Positions 1 to 11,168 of a stretch of DNA of 64,000 nucleotides are shown piece by piece; position 1 is the stretch's first letter; the number at the start of each line of letters is the position of its first letter. A program made the position numbers and the translations under genes. The DNA lies in assembly GCA_032358165.1 (NCBI GenBank), contig JAALGY010000041.1, positions 620,001 to 684,000 of the forward strand, written 5' to 3'. Source of the stretch: Diplosphaera chodatii. Taxonomy: Eukaryota > Chlorophyta > Trebouxiophyceae > Prasiolales > Stichococcaceae. Below the pieces are notes generated by a model. It made no database searches. It saw nothing but the letters and a program-made list of their open reading frames with translations, and was not told where the DNA came from.

Positions 1-338
1 CAATCACGGCCGTTTGGTGGCAGTGCATGGCAACCAGCAGCGGTGCTGGTGAATAAGCGGCATCTCAGTGCCTGTGGCTCCTCCAGGCTGTTGCCAATCA
101 GTCCGTCTCGGGGGCACGGCAGCCGGACGCGTCTCCGATGCCAGGCTGAGCAGCGGGAGCGTAAAGAGCAGGGTCAGGCAGTCCCGCAACGGGATCCCGC
201 CACTACCACCCGCCCACTGCAGGTACCCTTCCGGCAGGTTATTTTGTGCATGGCTATGTGTACGAGGTATATGAGGCACTGTGTAATCACAGCTGCTGTA
301 CAAGCCCGAGCAGTGTCGCACACAATCCACACGTGCAG

Positions 339-1717
339 AACGTCAAGCTGCTGCCTACTCTGGGCGCACTGTTTGCACTGGGCGCGGTGGTTGGACCGCC
401 GCTCGACAGCCTGCACTCCGGCATCAGCCTCCTCGTCTACGACAAATGGCCCGTCACCCTTGGTACGTGTTCACGATGCATTAGCATCATCTTCCCTGCG
501 CCCCGTAAAGCTACATGCAGTGCAAAGGCTTGTGTTGGTGTTGATCTGGGTCTGTCGTGCGATATGCACAGGCACATGTAAGACATCGTTTGCGGACGCG
601 CCGCTGCTCGGCACGTACTACGCTGTCGCCGGCGCCATCCTGCTGGCGCTGGACGATGTGTGGGGCACCACAGAGGGCAAGCGGCGCATCGCGGCCCGGA
701 CCAACCCCGGCTGGGTGGCGCTCAGCTTTGGGTAATTCTTGGCGTGCCTGCATGCGGCTTGAGTGCCAAATGTGTCCTGTCGTAGCGATCACCCGGTACA
801 GATGTCCATATCTGGCACATCCCCTGCTGCAGGCTGCTTTATGCATACCTCAGCTGGTCCTCGAAGCTGTATCTGGCGGACACATCCTATTCATTGGTGC
901 GTGATTCTGTAGTGCCTTGATGCTGATGCAAGGCCCGCCTCCTGCAGACAGAACATGGTTTACAAGCATCTGTCACCAGGCGCCAGCCAGCTGGTGATCT
1001 GTTGGTCTACGCCTAACATGTGCGCTGTGATGTGTGCAGATCTGGGGCACGCTGGTGGTTGTTGGCCTGACAGGATGGTGGTCGATCGACAGCACGCGGC
1101 AGGGGCTTGCGCTTGCGCTTGTGAGCGCCGCCGTGTGCCCCCTGGCCGAGATTCTCCTCATGAACGTTGGTGGCCTCTGGCATTACCCATATCCCGACTT
1201 CATGGGCATTGTGTCCTGGTGAGCACGAAGCAATGTGCATGTGAGTGGGTTAGGGTTTGCCTGTGCTCCTGTGCTGTGCAGCTGTGAAGACCGGTTGCTC
1301 CGGACACTGACACCTTCGTTCGGTGGCTTGCAGGGTATCGTGCTGCTATGCATTCTACACTGGTGAGCCAGGCTGCTATGCACGACCTCATCCACGCACT
1401 TGTGCCTGGGCCAAAATGCATATATGTCCTGTCAAGCATGCATGCAGTGGACATTAAACAGCTGAACATGCAGTGGTGACGACCTTGTACTCATGCACAT
1501 GCAGTGGTCGTTGGTAACCTTGCACGCTGGTTGGCTGTTACATTGAGCAGGGAGGAATGAGGGTTGGCCATACATAGCATGCAAATTGGCAGGATAAAGC
1601 AGTGAACTCGCTTGCAACGGATGGTTCAATATGCTGTTGACCGTCATAAACCATGACCCAATGGCTGTTCGCACTGAGAGATTGCTTGGTCCTTTTGATT
1701 CTTTTGCAGAGGATTGA
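339..1717 (+). CDS. INSIG-like endoplasmic reticulum membrane protein (5' and 3' ends uncertain)
   Basis: Exons supported: 339-462, about 597-731, 854-896, 1040-1218 and 1334-1362, then a last exon beginning near 1710. Joined, they give a multi-pass hydrophobic protein. It follows the INSIG family in order: LLGTYYAVAGAILLALDD matches the Pro-Pro-Cys-Cys-Gly-Thr helix, WSSKLYLAD matches the conserved INHASAKLDF stretch, and TGWWSID is followed by HYPYPDFMGIVSWVSC, matching the YTSPDFLYVRSWLPC end. In animals and fungi INSIG proteins sit in the ER membrane and control sterol synthesis by binding SCAP or HMG-CoA reductase. Whether this alga has those partners is unknown. The acceptor at 709 bases past 1000 gives a stop at 1715-1717; a neighbouring acceptor at 1711 would read further and overlap the next gene. 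The acceptor of the second exon is not a clean AG in the right phase, so that junction is provisional. N-terminal exons lie upstream or outside the window. Confidence 0.7.
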
Positions 1718-1847
1718 TCTGCAACATGTGCTTGACTTTGGCTGAGGTTTGTATCACAAGAGGAGAAAACGAGAAAGCTGAAGCACGAACCGGCAGCGCA
1801 ATGCTGTATGGCATAGGCTTTACACGCAGTAGTATACAGCGGCGGCA

Positions 1848-2893
1848 TCACTTCAATGCCAGCCAGCCTGGCCATGCAAGGCTGTACCGCCATGCCAGCA
1901 GGCTGATAGAGGAGGACAGCCACGCATACACGTGCCAGGCCAGTGCGAGCATGATGACTGTCTGCAGCGTCCGCACTAGAGCCAGCGACACCTTGTCCAC
2001 CCAGGTAATCGGCGCCTGCGTTTCATAGGACCTCCAATTGCAGGCGAGGGATAGGGAAGCCCGGGCGAATCCATGTGCAATAAGGCAAGCGTCGCTCAGC
2101 AATGTGGCATGTGAGCGGCGGCATGGATTCCACTTTCGATGCAACATGGTAAACCCGCCGGATCGACCGCACCTGTTCCCTGGTGTTCAGAGCATCCTTT
2201 TCGTTTGTGCTGCGGATGCCCCAGTCGTAGAGCCGCTCAACAAAGCGCACGGAACGCCCCTGCAAGGCAGTACAGAGCGCTCAGCCACCTGGCCGTCAGG
2301 CAGTTGATGCAGTGTTGATGCTGCTCATGAAGTGCCCCGATGTGTGGCTCAGAGGCTGCAGCCCGTTGGCGTGCTGGCAGATGCAGAATGGCCCTGCTGC
2401 CCACCTTCAGTGACATGTCGAGCTCGGGCTTGCTGGTCTCCTCATCAGCGGCCTCGTTCAAACCTGCCGTGCCAGGAGTGTTCAGTGCAGGCGCTTTAGC
2501 AAGCTCTGACGATTTGTGTAGGAGGCACAGATGCTGTGTGGCTCAGTTGCAGTGCACTTTGCCACAACCGCACCTGCTGTCAGGCCATTGTATGCCTTTC
2601 TCCATGATCTGCAGACCAGACTTTGCTGTCGAGTGCACTGCATCCGGCTGGGAGCTGCGCTGCCTGGAATGATGGCTGAGCTGTGTACCGCAAGGCGCGC
2701 TGGCCGTGCATGTGGCTGTAGCATCCGCCGCGACGGGTGCCGCTGCTGTAAACACCTACTCGGTTGCCACACATTGGGAGTAACGTGCTGCGTGTCGCGC
2801 AACAATGTGAACGCAGTGATCGTGTGTGCAGGATATTCACCTGTGGGGCAGCTGCTGCAGTTTGTGATCAATACAAGGAACCCGCGCCGCCAT
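1848..2893 (-). CDS. Unknown small protein with a C-terminal membrane helix (tail-anchored type)
   Basis: Five exons join in phase: 2893-2841, 2608-2574, 2463-2405, 2259-2173 and 2015-1848, giving 133 residues. The first exon starts MAARVPCIDHK. The middle is charged (residues about 30-75, with ERLYDWGIRSTNEKDAL). The end carries a strongly hydrophobic stretch (TVIMLALAWHVYAWL) followed by a short tail ending PGWLALK. That layout resembles a tail-anchored or single-pass organelle membrane protein. I do not recognise the family. Support rests on four consecutive phase-compatible introns with GT donors and CAG acceptors. The weakest link is between the first two exons, where an extra small exon could be missing. 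It is convergent with the INSIG-like gene and divergent from the oxidoreductase gene at 3237. Confidence 0.5.
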
Positions 2894-3236
2894 GTTCAGC
2901 TCTCTGTCAGTCAACGCAAGAGGGCTACAGCTACCGAGCGGCATGAGCAGCTACCGCTGATCGAGATGGTCGACAGAACAACCAAGGCAGCGCTACGTCT
3001 CGTTCACAAATAAGACTAGCACTTGCTGCACCGCTAGCAGGAGTGTGACATGCTGTGCCCCTGGCTACAGGGGCGCCAAAATCACGAGGGGGTGACAAAT
3101 AACTTACTCGCTGCTTCCTGACGTTCCTTCGCGGCGCCTTGGCCTGTTGTTCCTGTTGTTGATACCTGTTGCCTGAGACTCTCCTGAGTTTATTTGTATT
3201 GAGTGACGCTACATGCTTCTAAGGGGTATGGTCAAT
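2894..3236. promoter_or_regulatory. Intergenic region between divergent start codons
   Basis: This stretch separates the start of the minus-strand small membrane protein (2893) from the start of the plus-strand oxidoreductase (3237). It should hold both 5' leaders and possibly a shared promoter. I see no recognisable core element. Confidence 0.35.
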
Positions 3237-5254
3237 ATGGTGGCAACTAACGGTGCAAAGAAGATACCGATCGATATTGTCAGGTGTGCGGTGCACCCTG
3301 TTGGTGCATTTGCAAACATCATTGCTACGCGGCATAGCAAGTCGCACAAACTCACATGTTGTGATGCGCGTCGTACTGGGCCGTCGTCGATTCCTGCCAC
3401 TTGCATTCATCAAATCATTCCGACTGCTATTACGACATGCGTGCATGCTGCAATTTTAAGCATATACCATTGTCTCTGCTGCCGTGCAGTGATACGGTGT
3501 GCCCATGGTGAGGTCCGAGGCCTGTAGTTCAAAGCCTCTGCGCGTCTGACTGCTCGCATCTGTCATGCGCTGCAGAGCACCAGTGTGCATGTGCAGCCAA
3601 TCTACAAGCAGTGCAGTGGTGCAATGCACTTATTCAGTCGCGCTAGACCACGTGAAGAGATCACTGACGGACGCTCACCCGCCACAGGTGCTACATTGGC
3701 AAGCGGCGCATGGAGAAGGCCATCTCACGCTTCAGGGAGACGCCACAGGGGAAGGACGTGGACTTCGAGGTGCACCCGTGCTTTGCATCTTAATTCTTGA
3801 CGCTAGCAGTCAAAACTTACCTCAAGTAGTAGGCGTCCCGTTCGGAAGTTTTGTAAAACTCATGTGCTCCTGTGGAGCTGGCGTGCCGCCGCTGACCTGT
3901 CACAACAGCTCCTCAGCTCTTGGAGCGGTTCGAAGTGTGCCTGTCGCAGGTCACATGGCACCCCTTCCAGCTGAACCCGGCGCTGCCGCAGGACGACCCC
4001 GGCCGCAACAAGCTGGCGTACTACAAGGAGAAGTTTGGGGATGCGCGCACGCAGCAGATGGTGCCGCGCATGACGGTGCGCCGGGGATTCTGGGATTTTG
4101 ACATACACCTGGGATTTTGACACGCACACGCACGCATGCAGGCATGCATGCACGCTGGTCAACGTCATGCACGATGCCTCGTGCCGAGGGACACTCAAAC
4201 GCACTGGGCCCACGGCATGGGACCCGCCTCGGCATGCAGGACACCTTTGCGGATGAAGGCCTCAGCTACAGCATGGGTGGCAAGACGGGGTCTACCCTGG
4301 TAAGAGCACAGACCACATGCTCTACTACCGCACCTCGTCTTCCAGGTATTCAGCGTGCAGAGTACAGGCACGATTGCTGGCAAGCTGGAAGGGCAGGCTC
4401 GAAGGGTTGGGCCTTTGTATCCTGCAGAACTCGCACAGACTGGTCGCCTGGGCGCTGCAGCAGGGCGGGCACCAGGCGCAGGACGCCCTCGTTGAACAGC
4501 TGTTCAAGGTGATCGGGCGTCACCAGTGCACACTTGCGGCCATGCTGCGCCATGCTCGGTAGCCATCGAATCAAACCCACGTTCTCCCGTGATTGCAGGC
4601 TTGCTTCAACCGCCATGCGCCTGTGTTCTGACATCATGCGCCTTCTGACCTGCAGGGCTACTTCACGCAGGTTTGTGCCCTGGTTTGAGCGACCAGCTTA
4701 TGCATGACACTTCGTGGTGACCCGAACGGCCACCAACCTGGGGGCCTCTCATCCGAGGGTCCTGTGCAGCGAGAGTGGCTGGCCCTTTGCCGCACAGGAG
4801 CAGTACGTGAACGATAGGGACTTCCTGCTGGGCGCCGCCAAGCGGGCGGGACTCCCGGAGGACCAGGCGGCGGCTGTCCTGGACGACCCCAACGCCATGC
4901 GCGCTGAGGTGGCGGCTCGTACATGCATGCTGTGCGGTCACACCCTGCATCGATGCACACCTGCATCATATCAGCCTGCTGTGCCGCCGATGCACACCTG
5001 CATCATATCAGCCTGCTGTGCCGACGGATTGACCAGGAGCCAGGCAGTCGCTAGTCATGCGGTAACACAGCTGATATACCTGTGAAACACTCAAGACTGA
5101 TATCATCGAGGGTTTGCAGGTGGAGCAGGAGCTCAGGGAGGCGCGCATGCAGGCGGTGTCAGGCGTGCCCAACTTCACGATCGGCAACAAGGTCCAGCTC
5201 AGCGGCGCCCAGGACCCGTCCACCTTCGTGCAAGTGTTCCAGGAGCTGGCGTGA
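3237..5254 (+). CDS. DsbA-family (FrnE-like) thiol oxidoreductase
   Basis: Nine exons keep phase throughout: 3237-3283, 3490-3507, 3688-3769, 3950-4075, 4240-4299, 4428-4508, 4656-4670, 4798-4908, 5120-5254, giving 224 residues. The thioredoxin-fold active site, TVCPWCYIGKRRMEKA, is built from three exons, one only 18 bases long. Later blocks typical of the FrnE/2-hydroxychromene-2-carboxylate isomerase branch are WHPFQLNP, GLSYSMGGKTGST, NSHRLVAWA and the cis-Pro region VSGVPNFTIG. No clear transit peptide is seen, so a cytosolic or nuclear location is possible. In bacteria FrnE proteins act as thiol-disulphide oxidoreductases in stress defence; the role here is inferred. In-frame ATGs at 3213 and 3228 could be used instead. 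The gene looks bacterial in origin by family but is fully intronated, so it is not a contaminant. Confidence 0.93.
4951..5024. repeat. 37-bp tandem duplication inside an intron
   Basis: Two near-perfect copies of a 37-base unit, starting at 4951 and 4988, lie in the last intron of the FrnE-like gene. There is no coding effect. Confidence 0.9.
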
Positions 5255-5982
5255 GGGCGTCGGTGCTCCTGCGCAAGCGGCCGGCAAGCACCATCCGAAG
5301 ATCGGCAGGGTTACCCGCATGCCATTCATGTGCTGGCAGCACGCTTGCAACGACCAATGGTGCCTCTGAACGCGAGACCATTGACCATAGTGTTCACAGT
5401 TCATGCCGGAGAATAGTCTGAGGGTCAAATGGCTGTTGATGCAGTGAACAGACAGCTTCTGAGTAGCAAACAGTTGAGCGTTTTGGTTTCCCAAAGAATG
5501 AAGAGTTGCATGGTTTTGGTGCTTGGTGGTTTGTCACATCTCCTTCAGTCGTTGTGTATAAACTTTTAGCTGGACCGGGAGCTGCAAGCATCAATGTCGT
5601 GGTTTGTTCGAGTGGTGGTGCCTGTCACAATAAGTAGATGGACAGGAACCGTCATGCTCTCGGCGTGATCAGGCTACCAGCAGGTGCACATTGCGCGACT
5701 GCATTGTGGACGGTGTTACAATGGCATTCTTGAGGGCATGGTCACAAAGTGTGTTCATGGCACTCGCACACAATAATAGGCAGCTGGCAGTGATGTAGGC
5801 TCCTACAGCATCTGTGCACTGCCCTGCATGGTCGGCAACGCTGCTGACATGGGATGGCAGTTCCGCCCAAAACTTTGGAGGGATGGCACGGCACAGCATG
5901 CAAGCGCTCTGTTGCTGGCGCTGCTCTCAGCTGCTGTGAGCCACCCCCTGCTGCCCTGTAGCTGCATGGCTAGCATTATGGT
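5255..5982. other. Intergenic region between convergent genes
   Basis: This holds the 3' ends of the FrnE-like gene and of the minus-strand plastid protein. No convincing reading frame, RNA gene or repeat is seen. Confidence 0.5.
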
Positions 5983-6940
5983 CTACCGCTTCTTGCCAAA
6001 GAATTTCCTCGTGCCCTGCTTGGCTGTCTTCTGTGCGCCCTTGCGCATCTGCTCGCCAGTCTTCACCAGCTGCTCGTACCCCGCGCCGGTCTTGTTGGAG
6101 TTCTTCACCATGGCGTCATCGAAGAAGGTCGCAAAGCCCGGATCCAGCTGCCGCCAGCCCAGGGCACCCACCGCGAGGCCGCCAATGGCCAGGGGCAGGG
6201 TGAGCTGGGAGAGCGTGGGGCCGCCGCCGCCGCCGGACGGCAGCTGGATCTTAGGCAGGCTGATGCCGCCGCCGCCGCCCGTCACCTTGTCGGCCACATT
6301 GTCCACCGCCTTGGAAGCCTCGGCCTTCACGCGCTCGACTGGCTCCGACTGGAACAGCTTCTTTGTGGAGGACTTCTGCAGGATCACGCCAGCCTCAGCC
6401 GGCGCGCTGTGCAGGAGCGCCGCTGCCGCGAGGCCCACGGCCAGCTGTTTCAGCACCGGCGCGTTCAGCCGCTGCTGCTGGTCCGGGGCCGCCGCTGCAG
6501 AGCATGGATACGTGGCAATCAGCTGCCGTGCAACATGATGCCCAGGCCAGAGCGCGCGCCAACATGTGTTTTGCACATTCTGCTGGGTTCTGACCGGATC
6601 GCGCTCCACAGAGCTGAATCATCTGCTACACCAGGTCTGCTGCCAGAGCCCTCAGCAGCTTGCGGGCTGCTCAAGATGCCAATGAGCTACTCTGCAAGTC
6701 CTTTGCAGATTGGAGTCTGTTTTCGGCAGCCCAGACTCCTCTGATCTGCCCGTCCTGCCGAGCGAATTCTTGTTCGGCAATGAGATGGTGTGACCAACAG
6801 CATCGGCTCTTGCTGATCCCTGCTGGCTGCATCACATGCGCAAGCAGCTCACCACTGACAACGGTGAGCGGGCGGCGTGCCACACGCTGCGCTGTGGCGG
6901 GACGGAAGGCCTGCTGGCGGGGCAGCAATGACGCCTGCAT
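5983..6940 (-). CDS. Plastid-targeted, probably thylakoid, unknown protein
   Basis: Two exons (6940-6853 and 6494-5983) join in phase to give 199 residues. The N terminus (MQASLLPRQQAFRPATAQRV) is rich in Gln, Arg and Ala with almost no acidic residues, like an algal chloroplast transit peptide. A hydrophobic segment (LAVGLAAAALLHSAPAEAG, about residues 44-62) ends in an AxA-like site, as in thylakoid lumen signals. The mature part has two Gly-rich linkers (VTGGGGGISLP and PSGGGGGPTL), a second hydrophobic helix (LPLAIGGLAVGALGW) and a very basic Lys/Arg-rich tail ending RKFFGKKR. I do not recognise the family. The topology suggests a small thylakoid or envelope membrane protein with a positively charged tail. 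It is divergent from the CCT regulator. Confidence 0.8.
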
Positions 6941-7917
6941 GTTGGCAGCTGTTGGGGGCTCGGCGCGCACGAAGGCCGTTTGCCTGGCAGGCCTATCGCG
7001 TGCATGAGCCTCACACAGTATTCTCACCCACAATTCCGGACCAACCCAGAACAGGAGGCATACCTGATACTTTGCCATAGTAGTGTTACCCAAGATGTGT
7101 GCCACGATCGGAACGCCCTTCACGGGCTGGCAGTAGTGATCGAGAGCAGCCTCCTTTCATCATCCCGGTACGGGCCGGTAGCCCCCCAGTGGATGTCACG
7201 CAATGCTGAGCTGGCGACTCATCTGCAGCGACTGGCGCAGGGCGCAGGCACGCACCGCCGGACCAAATCTACACCTCTGTCGCCGCCTGACATGCCGCAG
7301 ATGCCAGCGCTGGTAGCAAGGATATGAACTGCGCTCAGACCCAGCGTCAACTATTCTGCAGGGCCGCCGCTCTCAAGGACAACGCGTGAAACAAAAAGGT
7401 GATGTCCTGTTTGCGTGCCTGGCCCCCGCGTCGGCTCGATCGCGGGCAGAACAGCCCGTAGCGGTGTTTTCCAACCATCTGAGACTGGCGGGTCTCTTGT
7501 TTTCGTGCACTTTAGGAAACATCGACACTTTTTCCGCACGGCTCCCACATGAGAGATACCCTGCTGCTCAGTGCGCACACGGTAAGCCGTGCCGCATCGC
7601 ACAAATTTTCGGAACACCGCAACGCAGCAGCGATGTTCGCGTCGTAGCTGTTCGTGCGGAGGCACCCATGCGGTGGCCATCCACATCTCGATAACACTTT
7701 GCGCTTTACGCCCCGCCAGCTGCATGGTTAAAAGCGCAACAAGCTGGGACGCCAACACCAGACGTCAACGCGCTGTTGTTCGTGTCCATGAGGCTGACTT
7801 CAAACCCTAGGCAACCCGGCCACGCCACGCGCCACAAGGCTGCGTCAGCTGCTGACTTGACTTCGACATACAATTGCCGCAGGTGCTGCATTGACGCACA
7901 GCAGGGCAGCCGCGGCG
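6941..7917. promoter_or_regulatory. Divergent promoter region
   Basis: It lies between the start of the plastid protein (minus, 6940) and the CCT regulator (plus, 7918). Short frames here look like noise. 5' leaders for both genes are expected; no core element is recognised. Confidence 0.35.
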
Positions 7918-9941
7918 ATGGCTCAGCAGCAACAGCACGACCCGGCACTGACGATGGCGGACACGCAGGCGTTGCTGGGCACCGATTTCCCCATGATGCG
8001 GGAGTTTGGGCAGCACTTCGGCAGTGGTTGCGACCCGCTGATGGGCTTCGCGGACCCTCAGCAGCAGGCACGCTCGCGCACGAACGCCGCAGACATGCAG
8101 TGCAGCCCCTTCAGCGTCGGTACAGTGCAGCGCAAGGTGCCGACGCCCGGCATGCAGCACGGATCAGCTTTGCCGGTGGCGCCGCTGCCGGCAGCGTGCA
8201 AGGCCGAGCCTGCGTCGCCCGCAGCGGGCGCTGGCGGCTGGGTGCCCGTCAGCGACTGGAACGGCGCTGCTGGTCCATACGACGGCTTCATGGGGACCTC
8301 GATGTTTGGCGACTTCTGTGGCGAAGGCGGCGACATGGGCGCACAGTTTGGTCTGGACACCGCCAGCTGGAACTCTGCTGATGAGGTACGTCTTCCGATC
8401 TGGCGGATGTGCAGTGGTTGCTGGCAAGGGCAGCAGCGTTGGCTGTGTTGTGGCTACTTGCAAGCAAGGCAAGCCTCATGTGGTTAGCGTTGTCTTGCCG
8501 GTGGCAACAAAAGCTGGGGTCCTGCGGTTGTCTCAAAACCTGAGCGGTCCTCAGCCTGGCTCGTAGGACTGCGGCTTCATGCACGCCGAGATGTTTCAGC
8601 CGGTGATGAAGGCCGTCCCAAGCATCCGCACGGTGCCGATTGACGACAAGCAGGGCTTCGCCAACTATGGGCAGCAGTCTCTGGGCCCCCACGGCAGCGA
8701 GGCGTCCGACGCCACCGACCTGCTGCAGCCCACAGGTTTGCCCTTGCAGCTTTGTACCTGCGATGATGCTTTGGCACTGCAGCGGCTGAGGGTGCCGTCA
8801 ACCAGCAAACGGTTCCCAACTTAACACATAACGGGTGCTGCACTATATGATGGTGCAGGCAGCAGCTCCCCCGTGAGGTCCTCGGCGAGTGGCGTGACCA
8901 GCAGCGGGTGCGGCAGCGATGCCAGCGTCGTCACGGGGGCTGCCTGCGAGGGCATTCGCACCCGCCGCCGCAGCAGCAGCTGCACACTCAGCAGCACCCC
9001 CAGCAATGGCGCCTTAGGTATGTCCTGCATCACTCACTTGAGATTGCCGGTGATCTACAAAACACGGCTGCAGCACCGGAGGTCCTTTGAGAACAATTGT
9101 TGACTCAGCGCTCACTCCATCCCTGAGCATGCCTGGTACATATATTTTCTTGTGTCTGCTGCAGTGGCCGTGCCGGCCGTGCTGTCGGCGAGCCAGCAGT
9201 GCGCGGCGGACCTGATGCCGGCGATCGGCGGCGGCCTTCCAGCCCCCCGCCGCGTGCCCCGCCTGGGCGCCAAGCCCTCCGACGCAGAGCTCAAGGAGAC
9301 CATCTCCGCGCTGCAGCGCACCACCTCACGCGTGCCCGGCTCCTCCGGTGCGCACTACATTCTGATCACAACCCTGAACCCTGCAGCACCCAACGTGCCT
9401 CCAACCATGCTGGGCTAGAGTGTCGGTCTGGGTTGTGCCAGCCTACAGGATTGCACCCTGCGTAGTCCGCACTCACATGCCAATATCAGCTGGTTCTACC
9501 TACAGACGAGGCGCACACGGTGACGCGGGCGGAGTGCCTGGAGCGCTACCGCGAGAAGAAGCTGCGGCGGCTGGACGTCAACACCATCCGCTACATGAAG
9601 CGCAAGATCAACGCCGACCGCCGCCCCCGTGAGCCAAAAGCATCTGCTCATTCTGCTGTCTGCTGTGTCGCAAATCTACAGCTGCACAGGGCAACATGCA
9701 GCTTGGAGGTTCAGCTGTGTAACATACCCGCTCAAGCACTGCCCCGAGGATCGAAACGCTGACGCCAATGTGGAGAGTAGGTGCCCCGCCAAGATGTCGC
9801 AGCATCATGGGGGTTCGCACATGCTGGTGACTCCTCAATCGTTCTGCAGGCATCAAGGGCCGCTTCGTCAAGGCAGAGGAGCTGGACGCATACCGCGCGG
9901 GACTGCTGCCGGGGCAGGACGGCATCCCCCTGTCCCTCTGA
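7918..9941 (+). CDS. CCT-domain transcriptional regulator
   Basis: Six exons, all in phase: 7918-8385, 8567-8735, 8859-9017, 9165-9347, 9506-9628, 9850-9941, giving 397 residues. The C terminus carries a complete CCT motif: RYREKKLRRLDVNTIRYMKR, then KINADRRPRIKGRFVK across the last intron. CCT motifs in CONSTANS, TOC1 and related plant proteins bind DNA together with NF-Y subunits and are linked to light and clock responses. The rest is low-complexity, with Gln-rich, Ser-rich (VRSSASGVTSSG) and Gly/Asp-rich parts. I see no B-box zinc finger and no receiver domain, so this is a CCT-only (CMF-type) protein. An upstream in-frame non-ATG extension exists; the ATG at 7918 is followed by a Gln-rich start and is the natural choice. 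Confidence 0.93.
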
Positions 9942-11168
9942 GTGCCCTGGAGCAGACGCCGCTGACGGCAGTACCGCAGGGCATATTCCAGCACTGCAGC
10001 TGCAGCTTGTGGAGCCATGAAACATACATGCAACCGCAGGGCAAGCTGCCCTACAGAGGTAACGAGCTGCCACAGCATGCCAAGCAGCGATACAAAACGC
10101 TCAGCCCCGGCTGCAGCAATGTATACCACACCAAGCAGCGACCAGCAGCGAGCGCAGCAGCTGCCTGCCGGCGCCGGCTATGCTGGTGCCGGCAGCAATT
10201 TTGCAAGACTCACACCAGTATTGGCGTATTCGAAGAATTGGATTGAAACACTTCAGTGACGACGGCGGGCGTGGCTCCAGAAAGTCAGCGGCCGAAGTCA
10301 GCAGGATATCTTGGGCCATTCAGCTGCGCTCCTGTGGGAGGCGCCGGTCGAAATCACACATTGCAGCAAACGGCTGGGAAATACTTTAAGGACATACATA
10401 TGGGGACCCGGGTGCCATATTGATCGGCACAGGCAACATGTCCTTGGATAGGTGGCTTTGGGAATAGCCACCACAGCAATATTCCCCGTGGAGCTGGGAG
10501 AATTGCTGCAATTACCTTTCACTGATGCAATTGTGCGCAACAGCATGCTGCATGCCGTTGCTGCCGCTTTGCCCTCTGCCATTGCAACCCTCTGTCAAGA
10601 ATCTACCGTCAGGTTGTGGGGGACTGAGGGGCATGCGGCTTTGTCAATGCCCTGCAGAATACCCCATGTGCAGTCATTGGCTTTGTGGCTGACACAACAA
10701 GTGCATGGTCTTGGATTGTACCGTTCTGTGGCAGCCTCCTCTGGCGAATTTGGGTGGGCGGGGTCTGGCAGCGGAGTGTTGTGAGATGCCCTGTGGGGAC
10801 ACAAACACAAGTTTGTCTGCAGGCCTTGGTTGGGGACTGCTCCAATTAATTGACTTCATCGGACATGAGAGGTGTGAGAGTCAGTTGTTGCGTGAGCATC
10901 TTTATTTTCTGACAGCGGCTTGCTGATGGATGGCACCACAAGCAATGCATGCTCTGTAACGATTTGCTGTGTCATGGCCTACCAGAACCTCAACAGCGCT
11001 GCTGCTGCTGTGTCGCTATCAGCACTCAGCAAGGCGCTACTCCGTCCCGATCCTACAGCTGACACATGACAACGTGCACAAGCACACGTCCCACGGCCGA
11101 CGCAACAGTAGAATGTGGTATATCGCACAGAGCTCAGCAGCAGACAAGCGCCTCATGTGACCGTGTGG
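9942..11168. other. Long intergenic region between convergent genes
   Basis: It contains the 3' ends of the CCT gene (plus) and the WD40 gene (minus). Frames of up to 110 codons occur, but none has recognisable motifs or phase-consistent partners. A TGTAA sequence, the algal polyadenylation signal, occurs near 10956. Nothing else is supported. Confidence 0.45.

Noticed and set aside
2531..3013. Plus-strand frame of 160 codons
   Set aside because: It is Cys/Arg-rich without any motif, has no splice partners, and overlaps phase-consistent minus-strand exons of the small membrane protein.
3237..5254. Recent bacterial transfer of the FrnE-like gene
   Set aside because: Nine exons with the local splice signals and base composition argue for a long-resident nuclear gene.
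10452..10784. Frame of 110 codons in the long intergenic region
   Set aside because: No motif, no splice partner and no conserved-looking composition; probably 3' leader sequence.
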